This document shows positions 41,280 to 49,622 of a stretch of 64,000 nucleotides of DNA, piece after piece (within the stretch, counting starts at the first letter, position 1; each line of letters begins with the position of its first letter). The translations under genes and the position numbers were made by a program. The notes beneath the pieces are model-generated. The model did not search any database. It saw only the letters and a list, made by a program, of their open reading frames with translations, and was not told the origin of the DNA. This DNA is from Amycolatopsis azurea DSM 43854 (lineage in GTDB: Bacteria; Actinomycetota; Actinomycetes; Mycobacteriales; Pseudonocardiaceae), in assembly GCF_001995215.1 (NCBI RefSeq), contig NZ_MUXN01000005.1, positions 186,001 to 250,000 on the forward strand, read 5' to 3'.

Positions 41280-41756
41280 TCAGGCCTGGATCTTCTTGGT
41301 GGCGTCGATCGCGCTGTCTTCGACACCCTTGTACAGTCCGGCCGCCCTGGCCAGTGCCTCGTCGGCGTCCTTGACCACCTGCTCGAACTGCCCGATGATC
41401 GCGTTCGCGGAGTTGGCCGACTGGGCGGCGCCCTTGTGGTCGTGGGCTGCCACGGCCTTGCCGTAGGGGTGGCCACCGAGCTGCGGCGCGTCGTTCAGCG
41501 CCATGGTCTTGACCTTCAGCTCGCGGAGCTCTTCCGTCATGTTCGCCAGGGCCTCACGAAGCGGCTTGACGCCCTCTTCGGAGATCTTGAAGCCGCCGCT
41601 CTTGGCGGCCGAGACCAGCTTCTGGGTCTCGGCGCTCACCTTGGCGATCGCAGCCTGGTTCAGGCCGCCCGCCGCCACGTAGTTGGCCGCCGCGCCCATG
41701 GCGGAGCCGATCGAGAAGTCCGGTGCCGCCTGTCCGCCGTCCGCTTCGAAAGCCAT
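41280..41756 (-). CDS. PE-like helical T7SS substrate partner (cassette 2)
   Basis: 158 residues, helical, with SGGFKISEEGVKPLREAL in the middle and LYKGVEDSAIDATKK at the C-terminus, where YKGVE fits the YxxxD/E export signal. It corresponds in position and pattern to the cassette 1 protein at 13019-13462 (QGGFAVDETTG, NYRERD). I infer these are the PE-type halves of PE-PPE-like heterodimers. ATG 41756 is chosen, shortly after GGGGCGGA; the frame opens at 41768. A gap of 154 bases separates it from the EspG gene upstream, so it may have its own promoter. Confidence 0.7.
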   Translation of the reverse strand: MAFEADGGQAAPDFSIGSAMGAAANYVAAGGLNQAAIAKVSAETQKLVSAAKSGGFKISEEGVKPLREALANMTEELRELKVKTMALNDAPQLGGHPYGKAVAAHDHKGAAQSANSANAIIGQFEQVVKDADEALARAAGLYKGVEDSAIDATKKIQA

Positions 41757-41910
41757 CGTCCGCCCCACTGCATCGTCTGCTCGCCCGTGCGTACCGCCCG
41801 GCAGTCTACTAGCCGAGCACTCAGCGCAACGAGGATCGCGGCTATTCGCCGATCATCGCAGTACGCGCCTGAACTGTGACGAAACGGGCTTCACCCCGGT
41901 TCCCGACGGT

Positions 41911-42675
41911 TCAGAACTGGCCTTCGAGCTGGGTGTACAGCTGCTGCGCGATCCTCGCGTTGTCGGCGGGAGCGTAGGTCAGCCAGCTTTGCCCGTCGGC
42001 CGCCTGGCGCGAGGTCATCATGAACCGGCCGGCTTCGGTGTCGAACCACGCCAGCGGCGGGAAGACCTGGCCACCGCGGATGAACACGCTGAACTGGCCG
42101 ACCCGCGTCTTCGGCTTCTCGAAGATCCGCTCCACCTGCCGCTGTTGCGGGTTCGACCCGTGGGAGCGGGGTCCGGCGACCTTGGCGAACGGGTCGTACG
42201 CGTCGTCGTTGCGGGGACGCTTCGGCGCGCTCGCCGGCTTCGCGATGGTGACGGACTGGCCGGGACCCGCCGGGGTCAGCGGCAGCAGGTCGACGATCGA
42301 CGCGACGATCGCGGTCGGCCTGGTCTCCTCGAATACGAGCAGGTTCTCTTCCTGGCGCACGACGACCGCGAACTGGCCGTTCGTCGCCGACCTCGCGAAC
42401 AACTGCTTGTCCTTGTCCATCTGCGCGACCGCCCACACGGCGAGCTGCGGGGCGACGAACGTGGCGAGCGCGAGTTCGACGTCGGCGTCGAGCCTGCCGC
42501 CGCGCATCATGCCGCGGCCTTCGAGGTCGCGGAAGACCGCCTCGCGCACCATCGCGCGCTGGTCGGTCGTGGTGCCGATGTGCGGGACCTCGAACGGGGC
42601 AGGCGCCGGGCCGAGCCGCCCGTGTTCGAGCAGGATGTCCACCGCAGCCAGTGACAACGAGAACGAATGCGGCAT
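41911..42675 (-). CDS. EspG-family type VII secretion chaperone (cassette 2)
   Basis: 254 residues resembling EspG: SFSLSLAAVDILLEHGRLGP, VWAVAQMDKDKQLFARSATN, ENLLVFEETRPTAIVASIVD, and the C-terminal strands VFPPLAWFDTEAGRFMMTSR. It parallels the 12137-12988 gene. EspG binds PPE proteins in the cytosol, which fits the PPE-like gene at the end of this run. ATG 42675 is seven bases after GGGGGGA; ATG 42681 is too close to that site. The frame runs on to 43233 without evidence. A small unknown gene starts divergently at 42790. Confidence 0.78.
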   Translation of the reverse strand: MPHSFSLSLAAVDILLEHGRLGPAPAPFEVPHIGTTTDQRAMVREAVFRDLEGRGMMRGGRLDADVELALATFVAPQLAVWAVAQMDKDKQLFARSATNGQFAVVVRQEENLLVFEETRPTAIVASIVDLLPLTPAGPGQSVTIAKPASAPKRPRNDDAYDPFAKVAGPRSHGSNPQQRQVERIFEKPKTRVGQFSVFIRGGQVFPPLAWFDTEAGRFMMTSRQAADGQSWLTYAPADNARIAQQLYTQLEGQF

Positions 42676-42789
42676 CGCCATTTCCCCCCGCGGGTGTCTT
42701 GTTCGTCGGGATGAACGTAGTCCACGCACCCGGTACGCCCGCAGCGAACCCGCTTGCCGGGCCGTGATCAGTGCTGGTGCCATGGGTTC

Positions 42790-43032
42790 ATGGCAGACCA
42801 GAAACCCGCGCTCGTACTCCATCTCGCCGCCGGCGGCGAACCGCTCCTCTTCGCGCTCACGACGGAGGAAGCCGAACGGCTGACCAAGGATCTCTCGCAT
42901 TTCGTCCGGACCGGCTCGGTCCAGTCGATCCAGACCAAGGACGAGTCGGAGGTGGCGGTCAACTTCTCCCACGTCGCCGCCGCCTACATCGACGACCTGA
43001 ACCGCAAGACCCGGGTGTTCGGCCTCCACTAG
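42790..43032 (+). CDS. Small unknown protein divergent from EspG
   Basis: 80 residues, not recognised. It shows a strand-helix-strand pattern (KPALVLHLAAGGEPLLFALT, EEAERLTKDLSHFV, ESEVAVNFSHVAAAYIDDLN) ending NRKTRVFGLH. Codon usage is GC-rich at third positions like its neighbours, and it lies in a gap of the right size, so I take it as real. Its stop codon TAG lies inside the 38-bp copy of the acyl-CoA dehydrogenase gene end (43029-43066), so that duplication touches or created the present C-terminus. Confidence 0.6.
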   Translation: MADQKPALVLHLAAGGEPLLFALTTEEAERLTKDLSHFVRTGSVQSIQTKDESEVAVNFSHVAAAYIDDLNRKTRVFGLH

Positions 43033-43066
43033 TCCCGGGAGAACAGCTCCAGGAGTCCCGACTTGA
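43029..43066. repeat. Displaced copy of the acyl-CoA dehydrogenase gene end (direct repeat, with 43281-43318)
   Basis: These 38 bases match 43281-43318, the 3' end (including stop codon) of the minus-strand acyl-CoA dehydrogenase gene, at 36 of 38 positions in the same orientation. The copies are 252 bp apart and enclose the 53-nt element at 43141-43193. Confidence 0.85.
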
Positions 43067-43067
43067 A

Positions 43068-43086
43068 GAAGGACCCTGGGTCCTTC
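43068..43086. repeat. 19-nt palindrome next to the displaced gene-end copy
   Basis: GAAGGACCC-T-GGGTCCTTC is a perfect inverted repeat beginning two bases after the displaced copy. Its core resembles the GAAGG units of the 30-nt repeat family but without the 30-nt period. Confidence 0.55.
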
Positions 43087-43140
43087 AAGGAGGTCTTCAC
43101 GGACCGGTGTTCTGCGGTGATCAGCGTGGTGAAGGGGAGC

Positions 43141-43193
43141 GTTGCGAAAGCCACTTTCGCAACCTTCAACGTTGCGAAAGTGGCTTTCACAAC
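43141..43193 (-). repeat. 53-nt double-hairpin element, copy 1
   Basis: Alternating units GTTGCGAA..TTCGCAAC and GTTGCGAAAGTGGCTTTC form two small hairpins or one long stem (GTTGCGAAAGCCAC with GTGGCTTTC-ACAAC). Read on the minus strand it matches 52585-52637 at 49 of 53 positions. Both copies lie downstream of a gene whose 3' end is repeated on the far side. Confidence 0.8.
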
Positions 43194-43280
43194 ACCCGAG
43201 ATCGGCGGGCGGGCGGGCGACTGAACACGCCACCTTTGCCCTTCACTTCACGACCTCCACTGATCCGACAGGGACAGCGC

Positions 43281-44294
43281 CTAGTCGCGGGCGAACAGCT
43301 CCAGGAGTCCCGACTTGATCTCCGGGCGGCTGGCGGCGACGAGCAGGAAGGTGGCTTCCCGGACGAGCCGCTGGGGGTGTCGTCCGGCGAGGACCGACGT
43401 GCTGCCGTTGGCCGCGACCAGCGCGCCGGCGGCCCGGAACGCGAGTTCCGCGCCCGCCGCCCGGGCCGGGGGCAGGGACGGCGGGTCGGCGAGGCCCGCG
43501 TCGAGCCGCGTGCGGACGACGTCGATCTCGGCCCGGATCCCGGCGGCGTCGTCGGCCTTCCCGAGGGCATCGAGGAGCCGGGCGGCGCGGTCGGCCAGGC
43601 CGAGCGGGGCGCAGCCGTTGAGCCGGGAGGCGAACGTGTTCCCCGCGACGAACTCCGCGTGCGGGATCTTCCCGTAGACACGGTCGTCGGCGACGAAGTA
43701 GCGGGTGAAGCCGAGGTGCACGGTGGACGTGCCCTGCGCGGCGACGAGGTCGAGCGGCTGGACCTCCACTCCCTCCGCGGGAACCGCGTCGACGGCCGCG
43801 CAGACGACGGTGTCGCCGTCCCGGGCGCACAGTTGGAGCAGGTCGATGACGCCCCAGCCGCTGACGAACGGCGCCTCGCCGTCGAGCAGGTAGCCGCCCT
43901 CGACGCGTTCCGCGCGCAGCCTGGGCGGGGTCGGGATCACCGCGGCGAACGCGGCGCCCGCCTTGAGTTCTCCCTTGATCAGCGCCGGGAGGTAGCGCTC
44001 GCGCAGGTCCACGCGATCGGTGACGGACAGCGCGGCGACCAGGCCGTGGTGCTGGATCCAGGTGAACATCGTGCTGAGACAGCCGCCGGCCAGCGCCTCC
44101 AGGATCTGGACGATCGTCGAGAGGTCGGCACCCGGACCGCCTGCTTCCTTGGGCGCGGCGAGGCCGTAGAAGCCTTCGGCGGCGAGGGCGTCGAAGTGGC
44201 TCGAAGGGACTTCGCCCTTGAGGTCGACTTCGGTGGCTGCCGGGAAGAGAACGTCATCGGCGAGGGCTTGGGCGCGGGCGACCGGATCCGTCAT
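43281..44294 (-). CDS. Acyl-CoA dehydrogenase-family protein
   Basis: 337 residues, slightly short for the family (about 380). The N-terminal helical domain has HFDALAAEGFYGLAAPKEAG and GPGADLSTIVQILEALAGG. The middle beta domain has LIKGELKAGAAFAAVIPTPP and GEAPFVSGWGVIDLLQLCAR. The C-terminal helices include AFRAAGALVAANGSTSVLAG. The usual catalytic Glu of classical acyl-CoA dehydrogenases is not obvious, and the C-terminal Arg/flavin loop is shortened, so it may belong to the DszC/hydroxylase-like branch. The ATG follows AGGGAG ten bases upstream. The last 38 bases occur again at 43029-43066. Confidence 0.8.
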   Translation of the reverse strand: MTDPVARAQALADDVLFPAATEVDLKGEVPSSHFDALAAEGFYGLAAPKEAGGPGADLSTIVQILEALAGGCLSTMFTWIQHHGLVAALSVTDRVDLRERYLPALIKGELKAGAAFAAVIPTPPRLRAERVEGGYLLDGEAPFVSGWGVIDLLQLCARDGDTVVCAAVDAVPAEGVEVQPLDLVAAQGTSTVHLGFTRYFVADDRVYGKIPHAEFVAGNTFASRLNGCAPLGLADRAARLLDALGKADDAAGIRAEIDVVRTRLDAGLADPPSLPPARAAGAELAFRAAGALVAANGSTSVLAGRHPQRLVREATFLLVAASRPEIKSGLLELFARD

Positions 44295-44319
44295 ACCACT
44301 AAGGCTCCCTTACTTGACC

Positions 44320-44395
44320 GAAGGACGCTTTCGTCGCGTCCGCCGCAGCGAAAGGGCCCTTCACCGCGTCTTATGCGGTGAAGGGCCCTTTCAGC
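44320..44395. repeat. 30-nt-period palindromic repeat, locus 4 (terminator)
   Basis: Units at 44320-44349, 44350-44379 and a partial third from 44380 keep exact 30-nt register. Units 2 and 3 form an 18-bp stem (44350-44367 with 44375-44392, loop GTCTTAT). Unit 1 begins GAAGGACGCTTTC, identical to the first unit at 59749. It lies just after the glfT2 stop on the minus strand. Confidence 0.8.
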
Positions 44396-44408
44396 TCATG
44401 CCTGCTGC

Positions 44409-46334
44409 TTACAGCTTGTAGAGCCGCTTCCAGTTCTCCCGCGACGTCAGCTCGGGCATGGAGCGCTTGTACTGCTCCTGCACCGCCGCGCCTTCCTTGC
44501 GGAGCCGCTGGAGGACCTTGGCACCCTTCCGGGCCAGCTCGAACATCTTCACGCGGTCGTACGAGCGGACCCGCACACCCTCCTGCGAAGCGTCGGTGAC
44601 GACGGCGGTTTCGAAGGTCGCGATGTGCCACCAGTGGGCTTCGTCGATCGGGACCGCGCCGAGCGAGTGACGGCTGCGGCCGAGCACCCGGTCGAGGACC
44701 CGCTTGATCAGCACCAGACGCTGCATGCTGGGCCGCGGCGCGCTGTTGATGATGCCGATGTCGTTCGACGCGATACCCGGGACGTCGGTGGCCTTGTGCC
44801 GCTTGGTCTCGGGGTACTCGTCGCGGATCCGGCGGATCTCCTTCATCGCGGCGACGCCGCCGTCACGCAGGATCTCCGGCCCTTCGAGGAAGTCCTCGAC
44901 GGCCTTGATCAGCGTGGCGGACAGGCCGTACTGCATGCCGAGCAGGTACCGGACCAGCTGCGCGAGGAGCGCGCGAGAGAGCAGGTTCAGGTTGAACGGC
45001 GAGTGCAGCGCGGCGGTGATGATCGAGTTCCGCAGGTTGAAGTAGCGGTGCCACTCGTCCCAGTCCTTCCAGTGGAAGTCGGCGTGCCAGACGCCGGCGC
45101 CCGGAAGGGTGACCGTGGGGAAGCCCGCACCCCGCGCGCGGTAGCTGTACTCCGCGTCGTCCCACTGGAAGAAGAACGGCAGCGGGTAGCCCGTGGCCTT
45201 GACGACCTCGTACGGGATCAGGCACGACCACCAGCCGTTGTACCCGGCGTCGAGGCGGCGTTCCTGGCGGTTCGGCTTGAGGGTCTCCTCGTCGACGCCG
45301 AGCAGGTCGGCGGTCGAGAGCGAGTGCTGGACCGGCTGACCGGGCTCCAGCGTGTTCAGCCGGGCGTACTCGGCGCCGACGTGCAGCTGGTTCGGGTGCA
45401 GCAGGTTCAGCATCTGCCCGCCGACGATGACCGGGTTGACCGTGCGGTTGGAGAACGCGGTCATCCGGATCACCAGATCCGGCTCCAGCAGCACGTCGTC
45501 GTCCATGAACAGGACGTTCGCGTGCTCGGTCTCGGTGTGCCCGGCGACCTCGTAGAGGCCGCGGGTGAAGCCGCCGGCGCCGCCGAGGTTCGGCTGCTTG
45601 ATGTAGTGCAGCTTGTCGCCGAGGTCCTTCGAGACCTGCTCGAAGCCGTCACGCGACTCGACGAGGTCGGTGCCCTGGTCGGCGACGTAGATCGCGTCGA
45701 GCGTCTCCAGCGAGGAGACGTCGGCGGCGAGCGCCTGCAGGTTCGACAGGCAGTCGTCGGCGCGGTTCATCGTGCAGATGGTCACCGCGGTCGGGCGGAT
45801 CTTCTCCGGCGCCTCGACCGTCCAGCGGACGTTCTCGACGCGCAGCGACTGGCCACCCTCGGTCTCGAGGTCGAGCCAGAGCGCGCCGCCGTCGTAGAAC
45901 TTGTCGAGCTTCGCGCTGAGCGTCACCTTCTGCTGCTTCGCGCCCGCGACGATCTCGGCGGCGACCACGCGCGGGTCACCCTCGATGTCGGAAGCGCCGA
46001 CGGACAGCTGACCGTCACCGGTGACGACGGCCTCGACCTGGACCTCGGTCACATCGGTCCAGCGCTGCCAGTAGCTCGCGGGGAAGCGCCCGAAATAGGT
46101 GTTGCCGGACACCTTCGACGCCGGCTCGATGGAGATGCCCGCGCGCTCGCGCACGGCACTGCCCCATTCGAGTTCGGCGTAGAGGTCCTTGCTGACGATG
46201 GGGGCCGGGCCGGCGTAAAGCCCGCGCTGCGCGGTGAGACGGCCCTGCGGGGTGCGTTCCGCGAAGCGGGTGTCGTCGATAGTGCTCACCATGGCGCTCG
46301 GGGCCTCTCCGGTGACGGCGGCTTTACCGGGCAT
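44409..46334 (-). CDS. glfT2: Galactofuranosyltransferase GlfT2 (galactan polymerase; Rv3808c-like)
   Basis: 641 residues. An N-terminal beta-sandwich domain (about 1-155) precedes a GT-A domain with ICTMNRADDCLSNLQALAAD, KQPNLGGAGGFTRGLYEVAG and the metal site VLFMDDDVLLEPDLVIRM. The acceptor site GVWHADFHWKDWDEWHRYFN includes the catalytic Asp region, and a C-terminal helical domain for tetramer formation follows. GlfT2 extends galactan with alternating beta-1,5 and beta-1,6 Galf from UDP-Galf. In mycobacteria it sits beside glf, but here it is about 12 kb away and directly follows gtrA (six-base gap). The ribosome-binding site GAGGAGAACTGAGGA precedes the ATG. Confidence 0.95.
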   Translation of the reverse strand: MPGKAAVTGEAPSAMVSTIDDTRFAERTPQGRLTAQRGLYAGPAPIVSKDLYAELEWGSAVRERAGISIEPASKVSGNTYFGRFPASYWQRWTDVTEVQVEAVVTGDGQLSVGASDIEGDPRVVAAEIVAGAKQQKVTLSAKLDKFYDGGALWLDLETEGGQSLRVENVRWTVEAPEKIRPTAVTICTMNRADDCLSNLQALAADVSSLETLDAIYVADQGTDLVESRDGFEQVSKDLGDKLHYIKQPNLGGAGGFTRGLYEVAGHTETEHANVLFMDDDVLLEPDLVIRMTAFSNRTVNPVIVGGQMLNLLHPNQLHVGAEYARLNTLEPGQPVQHSLSTADLLGVDEETLKPNRQERRLDAGYNGWWSCLIPYEVVKATGYPLPFFFQWDDAEYSYRARGAGFPTVTLPGAGVWHADFHWKDWDEWHRYFNLRNSIITAALHSPFNLNLLSRALLAQLVRYLLGMQYGLSATLIKAVEDFLEGPEILRDGGVAAMKEIRRIRDEYPETKRHKATDVPGIASNDIGIINSAPRPSMQRLVLIKRVLDRVLGRSRHSLGAVPIDEAHWWHIATFETAVVTDASQEGVRVRSYDRVKMFELARKGAKVLQRLRKEGAAVQEQYKRSMPELTSRENWKRLYKL

Positions 46335-46340
46335 GAATCC

Positions 46341-46823
46341 TCAGTTCTCCTCTGTGCTGGTGACGATGTCGCGGGGCTCGCGGAAGACGACCCACTTGAG
46401 CATGACGAAATTGATCACGGTCGCGGTTGCCTGCGAAACGACCCAGCCGATGGTGGCCTTCCAGGCCGAGTCCGGCAGGACGTGCAGCATCGTGCGGTTG
46501 ACGCCGACGGCGACGAGGAACGTCACGGCGTACAGGAGTACGAAGCTACCGATCTGACGTGCGCCCTCCTGGCGTCCACCGGCGAAGGTGAACTTGCGGT
46601 TCAGGAAGAACGCGGTCGTGGTACCCACGATGAAACTGAGCGCGCGGGCGACGTCCTCCCACGGCGTCGCGTCCATGCCGAGGGCGCGAAGTCCCTGGTA
46701 GACGCCGAAGTCGACCAAGGCGCAGAAGCCGCCGATGAGGCCGAAGCGGATGAGCTGCCCGAGCAGCCCAGGGGAGGACGGCGCTGCTGCCGTCGCACCG
46801 GCTTTCGGGTCGGTCGCCACCAC
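46341..46823 (-). CDS. GtrA-family membrane protein (Rv3789-like)
   Basis: 160 residues with four membrane helices (about 22-44, 56-76, 92-114, 124-144) and the GtrA signature RFGLIGGFCALVDFGVYQGL. GtrA proteins are small membrane proteins proposed to flip polyprenyl-phosphate sugars or help assemble glycan enzymes. Rv3789, next to dprE1 in M. tuberculosis, was proposed to handle decaprenyl-phospho-arabinose or recruit AftA. It starts at GTG after GAGGTAGAG, is divergent from dprE1 (about 100-bp gap) and is coupled to glfT2. Confidence 0.88.
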   Translation of the reverse strand: MVATDPKAGATAAAPSSPGLLGQLIRFGLIGGFCALVDFGVYQGLRALGMDATPWEDVARALSFIVGTTTAFFLNRKFTFAGGRQEGARQIGSFVLLYAVTFLVAVGVNRTMLHVLPDSAWKATIGWVVSQATATVINFVMLKWVVFREPRDIVTSTEEN

Positions 46824-46911
46824 TGCTCTACCTCATAAACTGCTGGGGCTGATGCGCAAAGTGTAGAAGCGAGCACTTCAGGGTCACGTTCCGGGCAGTG
46901 TTCGGCGTGGT

Positions 46912-46917
46912 TACCCT
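46912..46917 (+). promoter_or_regulatory. Leaderless -10 box TACCCT for dprE1
   Basis: TACCCT is seven bases upstream of the dprE1 GTG start, with no Shine-Dalgarno site between. Confidence 0.55.
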
Positions 46918-46924
46918 GGTCGGC

Positions 46925-48295
46925 GTGACCCAAGCACCCAAGACACAGCGGCAGTCGCTCATGGGCTGGGCAAGGACGTCGCCGACCATCGCGGACGTCC
47001 TGAGCACCCCCGACGTGGAGGCCATCGCCAAGGCGGTGACCCGGGCCGGGGAGCGCGGGGTCATCGCGCGCGGACTCGGCCGGTCCTACGGCGACCCGGC
47101 GCAGAACGCGGGCGGCCTGGTCGTCGACATGACCGCGCTGGACCGCATCCACTCGATCGAACCGGACTCCGGCATTGTCGACCTCGACGCCGGGGTCAGC
47201 CTCGACAAGCTGATGCGCGAGGGCCTGCCGTACGGCCTGTGGGTCCCGGTGCTGCCGGGTACGCGCCAGGTGACCATCGGCGGCGCGATCGCCAACGACA
47301 TCCACGGCAAGAACCACCACTCGGCGGGCAGCTTCGGCAACCACGTGGTGTCGATGGACCTGGTCACCGCCGACGGGCAGGTGCGCACGATCACGCCGGA
47401 CGGCCCCGACGCGGAGCTGTTCTGGGCGACCGTGGCGGGCATCGGCCTGACCGGCATCATCGTCCGGGCCAAGATCCGGATGACCAAGACGGAGACGGCC
47501 TACTTCAAGGCCGACATCCAGCGCACGGCGAACCTCGACGAGACCCTGGCGCTGGTCACCGACGGTTCCGAGGACAACTACACGTACTCGTCCGGCTGGT
47601 TCGACTCGATCTCCAAGGGTGCGAAGCTCGGCCGCGCGGCCTTCCAGCGCGGTTCACTCGCCAAGCTGGACGAACTGCCGCCCAAGCTGCGGGCCGACCC
47701 GCTCAAGTTCAACCCGGGGACCCTGGCCACCCTGCCGGACATCTTCCCGAACGGGCTGGCGAACAAGCTGTCGTTCTCCATGGTCGGCGAGCTGTACTAC
47801 CGCAAGACCGCGAAGAACGCGCGCGACCAGATCCAGAGCCTGACGGCCTTCTATCACCCGCTCGACCTGTTCGGCGAGTGGAACCGCGCGTACGGCACCA
47901 ACGGCTTCCTGCAGTACCAGTTCAGCACGCCGCTGAACGCGCACGAGCCGCTGCGCCGGATCATCCAGAAGGTCGCGGACTCCGGGCACGTGTCGTTCCT
48001 CAACGTGTTCAAGCAGATGGGCGAGGGCAACGCGGCGCCGCTGTCGTTCCCGCACCCCGGCTGGATGGTCTGCCTCGACTTCCCGATCAAGGACGGGCTG
48101 AGCCGGTTCTGCCAGGAACTCGACGAGGACGTGCTCGCGATCGGCGGCCGTCTGTACACGGCGAAGGACTCGCGCACCTCCGCGGAGAACTTCGCGAAGA
48201 TGTACCCGCGTCTCGAGGAATGGCGCAAGGTCCGCGCTTCCGTTGACCCCGAAGGCGTTTTCGCCTCTGACATGTCCCGAAGGTTGGAACTGTGA
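46925..48295 (+). CDS. dprE1: Decaprenylphosphoryl-beta-D-ribose 2'-oxidase DprE1 (Rv3790-like)
   Basis: 456 residues. The FAD-binding PCMH domain has [20 protein letters not shown] and [20 protein letters not shown]. The substrate domain has [20 protein letters not shown] and ends [12 protein letters not shown]. DprE1 oxidises DPR to the 2'-keto form, which DprE2 reduces to DPA, the only arabinose donor for arabinan. The cysteine that benzothiazinones attack (Cys387 in M. tuberculosis) is conserved in [13 protein letters not shown], so sensitivity is predicted. The GTG start fits the leaderless -10 at 46912. It overlaps dprE2 by four bases. Confidence 0.96.
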   Translation: MTQAPKTQRQSLMGWARTSPTIADVLSTPDVEAIAKAVTRAGERGVIARGLGRSYGDPAQNAGGLVVDMTALDRIHSIEPDSGIVDLDAGVSLDKLMREGLPYGLWVPVLPGTRQVTIGGAIANDIHGKNHHSAGSFGNHVVSMDLVTADGQVRTITPDGPDAELFWATVAGIGLTGIIVRAKIRMTKTETAYFKADIQRTANLDETLALVTDGSEDNYTYSSGWFDSISKGAKLGRAAFQRGSLAKLDELPPKLRADPLKFNPGTLATLPDIFPNGLANKLSFSMVGELYYRKTAKNARDQIQSLTAFYHPLDLFGEWNRAYGTNGFLQYQFSTPLNAHEPLRRIIQKVADSGHVSFLNVFKQMGEGNAAPLSFPHPGWMVCLDFPIKDGLSRFCQELDEDVLAIGGRLYTAKDSRTSAENFAKMYPRLEEWRKVRASVDPEGVFASDMSRRLEL

Positions 48296-49047
48296 TCGAC
48301 GCTGTTGGCAACCCCCAGTCCCTGCTGCTGCTCGGCGGCACCTCCGACATCGCGCTCGCGATCGCGGAGAAGTACCTGGCCGAGCGCCCCCTCCGGGTGG
48401 TGCTGGCCGGCCGTCAGTCGTCCCGGCTCGACGCGGCCGCGCAGCGCCTGAAGGACAAGGGCGCCGAAGTGGTATGCGTGGACTTCGACGCCAAGGCCCT
48501 GGACACGCACCCCGCCGTGCTGGACAAGGCGTTCGAGGGCGGCGACATCGACGTCGCCGTCGTCGCGTTCGGTCTGCTCGGCGACCAGGAAGAGCTGTGG
48601 CAGGACCACGCGAAGGCCGTCGAGGCGGCGACCGTGAACTACACGGCCGCGGTTTCGGTGGGTGTCGCGCTGTCCGAAAAGCTCAAGAAGCAGGGCCACG
48701 GCAAGGTCATCGCGCTGTCGTCGGTCGCCGGTGAGCGCGTCCGCCGGTCGAACTTCGTCTACGGCTCCTCCAAGGCCGGTTTCGATGGCTTCTACCTGGG
48801 CCTCGGCGAGGCGCTGGCCGAGTTCGGCGTGCAGATCACGGTCGTCCGCTCGGGCCAGGTCCGGACCAAGATGACCGAGGGCATGAAGGACGCCCCGCTG
48901 ACGGTCGACGTCGAGCAGGTCGCCGAGACCTCGATCGCCGCCTCGCGCGCGGGCAAGGAACTGGTGTGGTCGCCCGCGCCGTTCCGCCTGGTCATGTCGG
49001 CCCTGCGGCACATCCCGCGGCCGATCTTCCGCAAACTCCCGATCTAG
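48292..49047 (+). CDS. dprE2: Decaprenylphosphoryl-2-keto-D-erythropentose reductase DprE2 (Rv3791-like)
   Basis: 251 residues, an SDR with an altered nucleotide motif [20 protein letters not shown] instead of TGxxxGxG, as in known DprE2. [27 protein letters not shown] holds the catalytic Ser, Tyr and Lys. It uses NADH to reduce the keto intermediate to decaprenylphosphoryl-arabinose. GTG start overlaps the dprE1 stop (GTGA), so the two subunits are coupled. The C-terminal [20 protein letters not shown] helix region is family-typical. Confidence 0.95.
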   Translation: MIDAVGNPQSLLLLGGTSDIALAIAEKYLAERPLRVVLAGRQSSRLDAAAQRLKDKGAEVVCVDFDAKALDTHPAVLDKAFEGGDIDVAVVAFGLLGDQEELWQDHAKAVEAATVNYTAAVSVGVALSEKLKKQGHGKVIALSSVAGERVRRSNFVYGSSKAGFDGFYLGLGEALAEFGVQITVVRSGQVRTKMTEGMKDAPLTVDVEQVAETSIAASRAGKELVWSPAPFRLVMSALRHIPRPIFRKLPI

Positions 49048-49130
49048 GGAACGGCCCCGCCGCCACTGTCGTCTCACCCCGTGCACGGACCGGGAGGGGT
49101 CCCCCTTCCGTCACGGGTTGAGAGGAATCG

Positions 49131-49622
49131 ATGGCTGACCAGGAAGCCAAGCTCGACGCGGCCATCCGGTCGTTTCAGGAGCAGGCCGCCAAAGCCGCGG
49201 AACTGAAGGACAAGATCGCCGGGCTGCGCGGATCCGCGCGCAACGCCGACGGCTCGGTGACGGTGACCGTCGCCCCGTCCGGCGCGCTGCTGGGACTCCA
49301 GCTGTCCCCCAAGGCGATGAACCGCACGCACACCGCGTTGCAACAGGACATCCTGAACGCGATCAGAGAAGCCACGCAGCAGGCGGCGGCCGCGATGCAG
49401 CAGACCGTCCAGCCGATCCTCGGCGATCGCGCGGAGCAGTTCAAAGAGGCGTTCAACGCCCACGTCGAACCGCTCGGGCCGAGCGCTCCCCCGCCCGCGG
49501 AATCCCTCGCCGGACCGGCCGCGCCGGTTCAGCAACAGCCTGTCCGCACCCAGCGTCCGTCGCGCCCCGCTCCCGCCGAGGACGACGACTTCGGCGGCCC
49601 GATCCTGCGGAGGGACTCATGA
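49131..49622 (+). CDS. YbaB/EbfC-family protein (cassette 3)
   Basis: 163 residues. The YbaB fold covers about residues 5-110: a coiled helix (EAKLDAAIRSFQEQAAKAAE), the sheet GSVTVTVAPSGALLGLQLSP and a long Gln/Ala helix (HTALQQDILNAIREATQQAA). A Pro/Ala-rich and acidic tail ends DDDFGGPILRRDS. It is the second YbaB-like gene of the window in a type VII context. It starts a run of four overlapping genes (ATGA overlaps at 49619 and 51106, one-base overlap at 51822). The ribosome-binding site GAGAGGA precedes the ATG. Confidence 0.82.
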   Translation: MADQEAKLDAAIRSFQEQAAKAAELKDKIAGLRGSARNADGSVTVTVAPSGALLGLQLSPKAMNRTHTALQQDILNAIREATQQAAAAMQQTVQPILGDRAEQFKEAFNAHVEPLGPSAPPPAESLAGPAAPVQQQPVRTQRPSRPAPAEDDDFGGPILRRDS

